Assembly (NCBI GenBank): GCA_041156125.1
Contig: JBEVTI010000018.1
Span: forward strand, 31,879 to 95,878
Direction: 5' to 3'
Length of the DNA stretch: 64,000 nt
From: Paraktedonobacter carboxidivorans
GTDB taxonomy: Bacteria; Chloroflexota; Ktedonobacteria; Ktedonobacterales; Ktedonobacteraceae
Each line of letters opens with the position of its first letter. Positions within the stretch are counted from its first letter, which is position 1. Made by a program: the position numbers and the translations under genes. Under the pieces are notes generated by a model. The model searched no databases and had not been told where the DNA came from. It was given only the letters and a program-made list of their open reading frames with translations. Below are positions 15,909 to 23,712 of this stretch, one piece after another.

Positions 15909-17333
15909 ATGTTCACGCTGAATGATATATTAGTGGGGAATGCCGACCATTTCCACCTCCAGACAAGTTCGCAGATTGATCCCGAGCAAGTTTTTTCCGA
16001 AGCTCATCATGATAGTCGCCTGCTCAAAAACGGCGATTTATTTATCGCGCGCAAAGGTGAAGCCGCTGATGGACATCGCTTTATAGCTAGCGCGGCGCGA
16101 GCGGGAGCAGGGGCCGTGCTCTGTACAGAACCTGCCAGTGACGCGCCCGCGGAGTTCTTACAGATTGTGGTACCGGATGTGTTGAAGGCTTTGCACATGA
16201 CCGCCCGCACGAGGGTTCAACGGCAAGAGAATACCATCTTTCTTGGCATCACTGGTAGTAACGGCAAAACAAGCACTAAAGATGCTGTAGCGCTAGTGCT
16301 CAGCCACAAGGCTCCAACCTTGAAAACCTTCGCTTCTTATAACCACGAACTGGGTTATCCTCAGACACTACTACGTCTGGAGCCTCGGCATCGCTACGCG
16401 GTACTAGAGATGGGCGCTCAGTGGGTTGGCGAGTTGAGATGGCTTAGCGAGACAATCGCGCGTCCAGATTGGTCGCTGATCACCAATGTTGGCGCGGCTC
16501 ACCTGGGGATCTTCGGCAGCCAGGAGCGCGTGGCTGAGGCCAAAAGCGAACTGGTCCAGGTGCTCTCGCCAGCAGGGATAGCTATGCTTAATTATGATGA
16601 TCTTAATGTGCGCGCGATGAGCGAGAAAACAGCAGCTCGTGTGCTCTTCTATGGACTCAACCCCCAGGCGCACATTTTTGGCGACGAGATTGGTGGCGAT
16701 CCCCTGAGCGGACTGAGCTTTACGCTTAATTATCAATACACTCAGCGGCGCGTGGAGCTGCATCTACCAGGACAACATAGCTTGCTGACCGCGCTAGCTG
16801 CGGCTGCCGCGGGTGTGGCCGCTGAAATGCATATTGATACGATCTGCTCAGCCCTGGAAGAACTCAGACCACCGCCGGGACGCTGCGAGGTCAAAACAGG
16901 CCCTAACGGCTGCACACTGATCGATGACACGTATAATGCCAATCGCCACTCGATCCTGGCCGCGCTTGCGCTCATGCAGACCAGCGAGCTCGGACATCAG
17001 GGAAAACGCTGGGTCGTGCTTGGCGATATCTTTGAACTGGGCCATTACGCCCGCCAGGAGCATCTTGCCAGCGGCGAGGCTGTGGCAGGCGTAGCGGATT
17101 ACCTGGTGGCCTTCGGCGACCAGGCGCGTTTCTATGTCGAAGGCGCCATTCAGGCAGGCATGAAGCCTGAACAAACATTTTATTTTAGCGCTAACGTCGA
17201 GAACGCCGGAGAACTGGAGGCCGCGAAACACGCTGTCGCCGATCTCCTGATCCACGAAGTTCACACAGAGGATCTCTTACTCCTGAAAGGTTCACGCGGC
17301 ATGCGTAGCGAAACAATGTTAAAGATGTGGTAA
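15909..17333 (+). CDS. murF: UDP-N-acetylmuramoyl-tripeptide--D-alanyl-D-alanine ligase
   Basis: 474 residues from ATG 15909 (GAGG 8 bases upstream; an upstream frame to 15861 overlaps the promoter). MurF adds D-Ala-D-Ala to the UDP-muramoyl tripeptide in the cytoplasm. Seen: the N-terminal substrate domain with DSRLLKNGDLFIA and GHRFI, the ATP loop GITGSNGKTSTK, the central-domain TNVGAAHLG, and the C-terminal-domain DDTYNANRHS and LKGSRGMRSE. The next + gene is ddl, which makes its D-Ala-D-Ala substrate, so the two genes serve consecutive steps. Confidence 0.95.
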   Translation: MFTLNDILVGNADHFHLQTSSQIDPEQVFSEAHHDSRLLKNGDLFIARKGEAADGHRFIASAARAGAGAVLCTEPASDAPAEFLQIVVPDVLKALHMTARTRVQRQENTIFLGITGSNGKTSTKDAVALVLSHKAPTLKTFASYNHELGYPQTLLRLEPRHRYAVLEMGAQWVGELRWLSETIARPDWSLITNVGAAHLGIFGSQERVAEAKSELVQVLSPAGIAMLNYDDLNVRAMSEKTAARVLFYGLNPQAHIFGDEIGGDPLSGLSFTLNYQYTQRRVELHLPGQHSLLTALAAAAAGVAAEMHIDTICSALEELRPPPGRCEVKTGPNGCTLIDDTYNANRHSILAALALMQTSELGHQGKRWVVLGDIFELGHYARQEHLASGEAVAGVADYLVAFGDQARFYVEGAIQAGMKPEQTFYFSANVENAGELEAAKHAVADLLIHEVHTEDLLLLKGSRGMRSETMLKMW

Positions 17334-17548
17334 CTCTCTTTTGCTCTTACTCTGTGCTAAAGACAGAAAATAGCGAAGCGCTAGCTCTGCACTCACACGG
17401 GCAAAGAGGTAAACAGAACAAGGTTATTGCGCGCGATTCTGTCATGCATACTTGCGCCAGAACTAACTGTTCTGGCCTGAGAGTTGCCAGATGCCCCAAT
17501 ACCATGCAGATCATAGACTGACTATACGACAAGGGAGAGGCATAAAAA

Positions 17549-18682
17549 ATGACAAAACATCAGAAAAAGATACGCGTTGGTCTGATTTTCGGGGGCCGTT
17601 CGGGCGAACACGAGGTTTCATTAGCTTCGTCCAGTTCAGTCATGGCCAACCTGGATGCCGAGAAATATGAGATCGTGCCTCTAGGCATCACAAAAGAAGG
17701 TACCTGGCTGCTCGGCACAGAGCCAAAGCAACTGATCGCCAGCGCGCAGCGAAGTGCGCAAGTAGAGCACGCGTCGCAAACTACTGCTGTGACCCTGACA
17801 GGTGATCCTACTCTGCAACGGCTCATCTCTGTGCAGAGCGGGTCCGATCTGGGCAATCAGGGTAGACTGGACGTGATCTTTCCCATTATGCACGGCACCT
17901 ATGGTGAAGATGGCTCGCTCCAGGGACTATTGGACATGGCGAATATTCCCTATGTCGGTTGCGGCGTGCTGGGCGCGGCCCTTGGCATGGATAAAGAGAA
18001 AATGAAGATGATCTTCCAGGCAGTCGGTCTGCCCATCGTAGATTATCTGGTTTTTAGACGCAACGAGTGGGAAAGAGCAGCCGAGAGCATTCTGGACAGG
18101 GTCGAGCAGCACGTCGGCTATCCCAACTTCGTCAAACCGGCCAACCTGGGCTCAAGCGTAGGTATTAATAAAGCGCATGACCGCCAGGAGCTGGCATACG
18201 CCATTAAAGTTGCCGCTGAATTCGACCGTAAAATCGTCGTCGAACACGGCATCAATTGCCGCGAATTTGAATGCGCTGTCCTGGGCAACGACGAGCCATT
18301 GGCCTCAGTTGTCGGTGAAATCGTCTCTAGCAATGAATTCTATGATTATCGCGCTAAATATATTGATGGCAAGTCGCAGGCCCTCATCCCGGCAGATCTG
18401 CCCCAGGAAACTGCTGAGGAGGTCCGCCGTCTATCTATCAAAGCTTTCAACGCCCTCGACCTCACCGGACTCGCGCGCGTAGACTTTTTTATGGAACGCG
18501 AAACAGGCAAGATCTATATTAACGAGGTCAACACTATGCCCGGTTTCACCGAGATCAGCATGTATCCCAAACTCTGGGAAGCCAGCGGCCTACCCTATCC
18601 ACAATTGCTTAGCCGCCTGATCGAACTTGCCATCGAGCGCCACGAGGATCGCCAGCGCAACCGCACAAGCATGGAAGCATAA
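17549..18682 (+). CDS. ddl: D-alanine--D-alanine ligase
   Basis: 377 residues, ATP-grasp fold. It joins two D-Ala for peptidoglycan. Seen: LIFGGRSGEHEVSLASS at the N-terminus, the ATP-binding KPANLGSSVGINKA, the YDYRAKY loop typical of D-Ala-D-Ala rather than D-Ala-D-lactate enzymes, and the metal site EVNTMPGFTEISMYPKLW. GGGAGAGG lies 9 bases before the ATG. A 215-base gap separates it from murF, with no recognised leader element beyond a 7-bp hairpin at 17457-17475. It ends at a tandem hairpin shared with the convergent kinase. Confidence 0.95.
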   Translation: MTKHQKKIRVGLIFGGRSGEHEVSLASSSSVMANLDAEKYEIVPLGITKEGTWLLGTEPKQLIASAQRSAQVEHASQTTAVTLTGDPTLQRLISVQSGSDLGNQGRLDVIFPIMHGTYGEDGSLQGLLDMANIPYVGCGVLGAALGMDKEKMKMIFQAVGLPIVDYLVFRRNEWERAAESILDRVEQHVGYPNFVKPANLGSSVGINKAHDRQELAYAIKVAAEFDRKIVVEHGINCREFECAVLGNDEPLASVVGEIVSSNEFYDYRAKYIDGKSQALIPADLPQETAEEVRRLSIKAFNALDLTGLARVDFFMERETGKIYINEVNTMPGFTEISMYPKLWEASGLPYPQLLSRLIELAIERHEDRQRNRTSMEA

Positions 18683-18684
18683 GT

Positions 18685-18741
18685 CATGCCCGATTTGAAA
18701 CGCCACGCGCTTTCAACACATGGCGTTTCAAATCAGGCATG
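18685..18741 (+). terminator. 21-bp inverted repeat after ddl
   Basis: Arms 18685-18705 and 18721-18741 pair over 21 bases with one mismatch and a 15-base loop, 2 bases after the ddl stop. Confidence 0.7.
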
Positions 18742-18744
18742 CTT

Positions 18745-18783
18745 CATATAAGAGTTAGCGGATGCACCGCTAACTCTTATATG
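18745..18783 (-). terminator. 17-bp inverted repeat overlapping the kinase stop codon
   Basis: Arms 18745-18761 and 18767-18783 are exact reverse complements with a 5-base loop. One arm contains the last four codons and the TAG stop (18770-18772) of the minus-strand kinase gene, so coding and terminator sequence are the same DNA. Confidence 0.75.
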
Positions 18784-21208
18784 TGGTCACATCCAGCTTT
18801 GCCAGATCCTGGATCTGCAAGCTAATCGTTTGCACGCCAGGATCTTGTGTGCCAGCGGCGTTGGTGCCGCCGCTCAGGACTTCCAGCGCCAGATTATTTA
18901 GCGCGCTACGCATATTCTGGCCATTTTGCTGAGTCAACTGGATATCGTTCATCGCCACCAGTTGCAGAGCATCTGTTTGCAGCTCCTTCAGCCAAGCGGC
19001 GACGGTGTTAAGTTCAGGATTGACCTGGAGCGCCAGAGTCTTCTGGTTGCTTGACACGCCTGGCGACTGCAGCAAGGCATTCAAATGGTTGTCAATATGC
19101 GTGACATAGCCGGGTAACGCTGGTGTCAGTGAGCAATCAAGCAAAGGAATAGCAGCTATGCTTGGCAAAGTTTGATCATCGATCATGTTACTGGTGCCAG
19201 GAGCGGCCCTCTGCAAATTCTGCTGAATACAGGCTGGTCCATTCAGAATGTAGAGAATATCCACGATCTTGTGACGCACATCGACCGCGGCACTATGATC
19301 CACGAACTCGCGCGCCCACTTCACCAACTCGTTCACGTTGTTTAGCAGCCAGAAGTTCAATCCACCTTGCAAATGGACCTTTTGCAGATCAGGATCTCCC
19401 GAAAGTAAGTGACGCATATGGCAGAGCACGCTCAATTGCGTGACCGTCACCCCGGCGCAGTCCTTGATAAACGTACCCTGAGGAATCTCCCCATAGTAGC
19501 GCCACGCCGCTTTGTCCAGCGCCGGACTGATCGGCGCTGGATTACTCACCTCTTCAGTCACCAGAAAGCGGCTAAATAGGCTGATCAAATTATTATGCTG
19601 CGGATCAGTATAAGAGAACACTGCATTGCCGCCGTTGACCTGAAGCACACCCAGAGCGCGAACACTGCTCTCAGCCTGAGCCACATCTGGCAGCAACCAG
19701 GCGTAATACTGTTTGCCAGCGGCAGGCGCAGGAATATGGCTCAGATTGATCTGAAATTTATCGTTGAGACCCTGGTTTTGTAAGCCATTGCCTGTGCCAG
19801 TGCTAATGAAAAACGCCTGACCCACAAGAGAGGTAGTCGTTGTTGTAGAGGACTGATGCAAGGCCTGGAACACGGCCAGCCCTGAGCCAAGCAGGACAAC
19901 CAGCAGTGCCACGCTGAGCGCGATCAGCCAGCCGCGCCTTCTGAACAGAGGCCTCCGTGGTTGCTCTAGCGCAGGCAGTGGGGGAGGCTGAGTATAAGCA
20001 GAAGGGCCGGATGAAGATACCTGCGGCGTTTGTGCATAAACGGGCACGGGAGTCACTGCCTGGGGCTGGTTTCGCTCAGCGGGAAGCAGGGTAGGCAGTT
20101 GATCAACCACAAAGCCCTCTGGAGACGGTGAGCGGGGATTCATCACAGGAGGCACTGGCGCTTGCAGGTTTGCAGCTGCTGGTGTGGGCGTCCTGGGACC
20201 CACAATAGGTGGAGTAGGTTGCCTATTAGCTATCTGGGTTGGAGCCTCTTCCACGGATCTGGCAGCACCAGGCGACACAGCATCAGGCAAGACACGAATA
20301 TCAGGTGAAGAGATCGGCAAATTGCGTCGATCTGGCAAAGTCAGACCAAGCGCAATCGCCAGAGATGTCGTCAAGGCCAGAGCACTGGGATAACGATCCT
20401 CCGGGCGTTTCGCAAGGCTGCGCAGAATCACCGCGGATAGTTCCGACGAAATAGCCGGGTTGAACTGCTCCGGCGCTGGTGGAGGCGTAATCATATGTTG
20501 TTGGAGAATAGCAAATGGCGTTTCTCCGCGAAAAGGAGGCCTGCCTGTACAAACCTCGTAGAGCACCACACCCAGAGAATAAATGTCACTGGCGGCGGTA
20601 TCAGGGTGTCCCTGCGCCTGCTCAGGAGAAATATATAACGGCGTCCCCATAGAGGAATTCGTCAATGTACCAGCTGACGAACCCATAATTTTCACAATGC
20701 CAAAATCCGTTAGAATTGGCTCTCCCATGGGATTGCGCGAGACATTACGTTGATCTAACAAAATATTAGCTGGTTTGATATCACGATGCAGTAGCCCACG
20801 GCGATGAGCATAGTCAATGGCATCGCTAATCGAATAGAAAAGCGAGAGCAGATCGGCATCCGGTAGAAACTGGCCCACGCGAGAACTGGCACGCAGGAAC
20901 TCTGCCAGCGTCTGCCCCTCAACATAATCCATAACCATATAGGCCAGCGCATCGTCATTGCCTGGCGCTGGCGTCTCGAAATCGTAGATCTGCACTATAT
21001 TCGGATGATGCAAAGAAGCAACTGCCTGGGCCTCACGCAAAAAACGCGAAATAAAAGTTGGATCGCTGCGCAACATAGAATGCAGAAATTTGATCGCTAC
21101 AAAACGCTGCAAGCGTGCGTCAAAAGCTTTCCACACCTCGGCCATCCCACCCTGACCCAGGCGCTCACGTAGTTCATACTTTCCCAGTTGTCCAGCATCG
21201 ATATGCAT
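18770..21208 (-). CDS. PknB-like Ser/Thr protein kinase with extracytoplasmic domain
   Basis: 812 residues from ATG 21208 (AGGAGA 6 bases upstream; earlier in-frame starts overlap that site). Kinase domain, residues 1-285: Gly loop LGQGGMAEVWKA, VAIKFLH, catalytic HRDIKPANILLD, DFGIVK, and activation loop GTPLYISPEQAQG. A long Pro-rich cytoplasmic linker of about 140 residues follows, then one membrane helix (GWLIALSVALLVVLLGSGLAVF). The outer part has no PASTA repeat. It starts with a beta domain resembling that of anti-sigma-K factors (YYAWLLPD, then LGVLQVNG, then FLVTEE), then a helical region. It sits next to ddl and murF, suggesting envelope signalling. Confidence 0.92.
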   Translation of the reverse strand: MHIDAGQLGKYELRERLGQGGMAEVWKAFDARLQRFVAIKFLHSMLRSDPTFISRFLREAQAVASLHHPNIVQIYDFETPAPGNDDALAYMVMDYVEGQTLAEFLRASSRVGQFLPDADLLSLFYSISDAIDYAHRRGLLHRDIKPANILLDQRNVSRNPMGEPILTDFGIVKIMGSSAGTLTNSSMGTPLYISPEQAQGHPDTAASDIYSLGVVLYEVCTGRPPFRGETPFAILQQHMITPPPAPEQFNPAISSELSAVILRSLAKRPEDRYPSALALTTSLAIALGLTLPDRRNLPISSPDIRVLPDAVSPGAARSVEEAPTQIANRQPTPPIVGPRTPTPAAANLQAPVPPVMNPRSPSPEGFVVDQLPTLLPAERNQPQAVTPVPVYAQTPQVSSSGPSAYTQPPPLPALEQPRRPLFRRRGWLIALSVALLVVLLGSGLAVFQALHQSSTTTTTSLVGQAFFISTGTGNGLQNQGLNDKFQINLSHIPAPAAGKQYYAWLLPDVAQAESSVRALGVLQVNGGNAVFSYTDPQHNNLISLFSRFLVTEEVSNPAPISPALDKAAWRYYGEIPQGTFIKDCAGVTVTQLSVLCHMRHLLSGDPDLQKVHLQGGLNFWLLNNVNELVKWAREFVDHSAAVDVRHKIVDILYILNGPACIQQNLQRAAPGTSNMIDDQTLPSIAAIPLLDCSLTPALPGYVTHIDNHLNALLQSPGVSSNQKTLALQVNPELNTVAAWLKELQTDALQLVAMNDIQLTQQNGQNMRSALNNLALEVLSGGTNAAGTQDPGVQTISLQIQDLAKLDVTTYKS

Positions 21209-21503
21209 ATCCATTCTCCTCAAGCTGATGTTCCAAGATAAATCCGCTGTACTACTCTTTCTCCGCTACCTCAACGAAACATGGGCAACGGTTCATCTTG
21301 CTCGACCCCTTTGCGTAAAGGGCAACGATGAAGAGCACGTCTTTGAGCATCAAGTTCTCTTCTACTACTTCCCTTCACTCTTTCCGCTCTCACGAGTATA
21401 CGCCCAATTCGGTCTAATATCTAGAGGCGCAATTAACTCTAGGGCTATGAAATAGTACACACTCACGCTTTTTTCAGACCATACGAAAACAAAGTATCTC
21501 CAG

Positions 21504-22577
21504 CTATTTGCGCTCAATTCCCAGGCCACCTTTGCTACCTGATAGTTCATAAACGCCGCCGTGTTGCTCGTAGCCACCGGTGAAAGGGTCCTCTGCCAGA
21601 AGCATCGGTGTGTCAAGGTCAATAAACGAGAAGCCGCCGAGACCTGCAGCCAGGTGAGCAGCCGCGGCGATCCCCAGGCGCGATTCGATCATCGCACCAA
21701 TCATGAGAGCGCAGTGCTGCGCCCGGCAAATGGCCGCGATATCCAGCGCCTCGATAATGCCTGTCTTCATTAATTTAATGTTGACTGTATTTACCGCGCC
21801 CATCTGGAGTAGACGCGCGACTGCCGCCGCGCTGGAGGCGCTTTCATCGGCAGCCACAGGTACAGTGGTATGCTCAGTCACATAGCGCAAGCCCGCGTAG
21901 TCTTCTTTAGGCACTGGTTGCTCCAGCAATAAAGGGCGAATTTCGCGCTCGTCTAGAGCTTCCAGACAGAGCAAGGCCTGATTGGCTGTATAGCCCTGGT
22001 TAGCGTCCAATGTCAGGCCAAGGCCCGGCGCACCCTCGCGAATTGCCTCCACACGCGCCACATCCTCACGCACATCACCGCCAACTTTAACCTTGAGACA
22101 ACGAATGCCCTGTTTCAGAGCCTCCTGCGCCAGCTCATAGCCATGATCGGGCGTGACCATAGGAATGCTCAAATCGGTCTCGACCGAACTGGCGAAGCCA
22201 CCCAAAAAGATATACAGAGGGATGCCATATGAGCGTGTCAGAGCGTCCAACAAAGCCATTTCTAAACCCGCGCGGACAGTCGCCTGCGTGTAATAGAGAC
22301 TATGAAGCAGCCTGGCTAACTGACGCCAATGCGCCGCATCCTGGCCAATAAGTAGCTCAACACAGCTCTGAGCAGCAGCCAGCGCCGTTTCCTGCGATTC
22401 GCCAGTGCTGGGAGGAAAAGGCGCACATTCACCATAGCCAACGCTCCCATCCTGCAAAGTCAATGTAATCAGCACATTGCGCGCATTGCTCACACTTCCC
22501 GTCGCGATAGTAAAAGGCTCGCGCAAAGGAATAGTCAATGCTTCTACGACGACCTGCCGAATTGTGGTACGACTCAT
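21504..22577 (-). CDS. Dipeptide (L-Ala-D/L-Glu type) epimerase, enolase superfamily
   Basis: 357 residues from ATG 22577 (GGGCGGA 6 bases upstream). Mandelate racemase/muconate-lactonizing fold. Catalytic Lys pair in LKVKVGG, metal ligands in LDANQGY, LEQPV and AADES, opposing Lys in NIKLMKTG. The capping motif FIDLDTPMLL, with Asp-x-Asp, is the dipeptide-binding signature of Ala-Glu epimerases, so a role in recycling murein peptides is likely. That fits the neighbouring murF and ddl, although this gene is transcribed separately. Substrate specificity within the group cannot be fixed from sequence. Confidence 0.9.
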   Translation of the reverse strand: MSRTTIRQVVVEALTIPLREPFTIATGSVSNARNVLITLTLQDGSVGYGECAPFPPSTGESQETALAAAQSCVELLIGQDAAHWRQLARLLHSLYYTQATVRAGLEMALLDALTRSYGIPLYIFLGGFASSVETDLSIPMVTPDHGYELAQEALKQGIRCLKVKVGGDVREDVARVEAIREGAPGLGLTLDANQGYTANQALLCLEALDEREIRPLLLEQPVPKEDYAGLRYVTEHTTVPVAADESASSAAAVARLLQMGAVNTVNIKLMKTGIIEALDIAAICRAQHCALMIGAMIESRLGIAAAAHLAAGLGGFSFIDLDTPMLLAEDPFTGGYEQHGGVYELSGSKGGLGIERK

Positions 22578-22983
22578 GCTCGATCCGCCCTTTCTGCCAA
22601 TGAATTGACCTATCAATTATCCAGCTCCATTGTAACAAATTTTGCCAGGCTTGTGTGGTCTATGAGCACAATTGCAAAGCTTTCGCGTGCTCTTTTCTTG
22701 CTCATCTACCTCGCAAAAAGCACTTGAGCAAGAACCTCCTCTCGTCGCCTGGTGTACGCACCACACAACTGCTTCTCCATCTATTAGCACTATGTTCTAA
22801 GCAGAGAAAAGAGCAAAAAACACATCACTCTATACTTTATTTTGTTATCAGCCATTTATCGAGACCGCATAAGCAATACACTTGCATCTGAACAGGTTAT
22901 TGTTTATAGTATAAAGAGGTGCTGTTGTCAAGTTCAGGTGTGTATTAGTGATTTATTCTAAACACATAAGGGGTATCTACACA
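22578..22983. other. Divergent intergenic region upstream of the Ubl operon
   Basis: 405 bases between the divergent epimerase and Ubl genes. Apart from the promoter at 22882-22910, no gene or structured RNA was recognised. The stretch 22640-22870 is AT-rich and without a credible ORF. Confidence 0.5.
22882..22910 (+). promoter_or_regulatory. Candidate promoter of the ubiquitin-like operon
   Basis: TTGCAT at 22882-22887 and TATAGT at 22905-22910 with a 17-base spacer, overlapped by an alternative TATAAA. It lies 73 bases before the Ubl start codon. Together with the terminator at 26875 it defines a four-gene transcription unit. Confidence 0.4.
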
Positions 22984-23190
22984 ATGAGTACTTACATGAT
23001 TAATGGCGTTCCAACAGATGTACCCGAGGCTTCAACCGCAGGTGACTTAAAGCGCTATCTGGAGAGGCCAGATCACTCAGTAGTCGTAACCCTCCCGGAT
23101 ACATCCGAGCGCTTGCTTAGAGACAATGAAGCACTTCCCGCGAATGCGACAGATATTACGGTCATTCCCCAGTTCCGCTATGGCTCATAG
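22984..23190 (+). CDS. Ubiquitin-like modifier protein
   Basis: 68 residues from ATG 22984 (AAGGGG 11 bases upstream; a longer frame to 22948 has no site). A short beta-grasp-like pattern: strand MSTYMINGV, helix TAGDLKRYLE, strand VVVTL, and a final strand TDITVIPQF. The C-terminus is Arg-Tyr-Gly-Ser: one Gly followed by one Ser, not the Gly-Gly of activated modifiers. The call rests chiefly on context: an E2-like gene 14 bases downstream and a JAB-E1 fusion after it, the layout of bacterial ubiquitin-like systems such as Bil and related predicted operons. Contains one Lys. Confidence 0.72.
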   Translation: MSTYMINGVPTDVPEASTAGDLKRYLERPDHSVVVTLPDTSERLLRDNEALPANATDITVIPQFRYGS

Positions 23191-23204
23191 GCGGGGATCA
23201 GACC

Positions 23205-23657
23205 ATGCAATTTACTGACAGACAGAGACGACTTGGTCGCCTAAAGGCTGAGGCGTATATGATCGCGCAACGCTATCAAGTGAATGTCAGGTATGATAGA
23301 GAGGACGGAAGCTGGCTGCATGTCGAGCAGTTGTCCATCCCTGCTGGTTGGAACAGGTCTACCGCGGATATTCTCATAGATATTCCTCATGGAAGCCCTG
23401 GCTATCCACAGATCGCTCCTGAGTGGTTCTGGACAAATCGTGATCTGGCAACGCAAAGCGGGCACGCGATTAGCCATTTCTTTAAGTTAGGCAGCCAGGG
23501 AGTAGATGAAGAACACTGGCGCAAAGGGTTCGGGCATTTCTGCATTCACTTGATCAGCTGGCATCCCTTTTCCGGGCCAACTTTTGAGCGCGGCGATACC
23601 CTGGTAGCCTATCTCCATGTCATTCAGCAAGTTTTTCAGGAGCAGCGCCGTATATAA
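23205..23657 (+). CDS. E2-like (UBC fold) conjugating protein
   Basis: 150 residues, GGGG 8 bases upstream. N-terminal helix (RRLGRLKAEAYMIAQRY), a run of beta strands including ILIDIPHGSPGYPQIAPEWFW, which matches the P-x-x-P-P turn region of E2 folds, and a C-terminal helix (LVAYLHVIQQVFQEQ). The single cysteine of the whole protein, Cys113 in FGHFCIHLISWHP, lies where prokaryotic E2 proteins carry their thioester cysteine, followed by a conserved-looking His-Leu and Trp-His-Pro. It probably accepts the modifier at 22984-23190 from the E1 encoded next. It may belong to the Prok-E2 families described by Aravind and colleagues; the exact one is not certain. Confidence 0.75.
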   Translation: MQFTDRQRRLGRLKAEAYMIAQRYQVNVRYDREDGSWLHVEQLSIPAGWNRSTADILIDIPHGSPGYPQIAPEWFWTNRDLATQSGHAISHFFKLGSQGVDEEHWRKGFGHFCIHLISWHPFSGPTFERGDTLVAYLHVIQQVFQEQRRI

Positions 23658-23712
23658 AGCTGATCCTAGACAGATTGTGAGCAATATTGTGGAGCCAGCA
23701 CCTTCGATCGTT

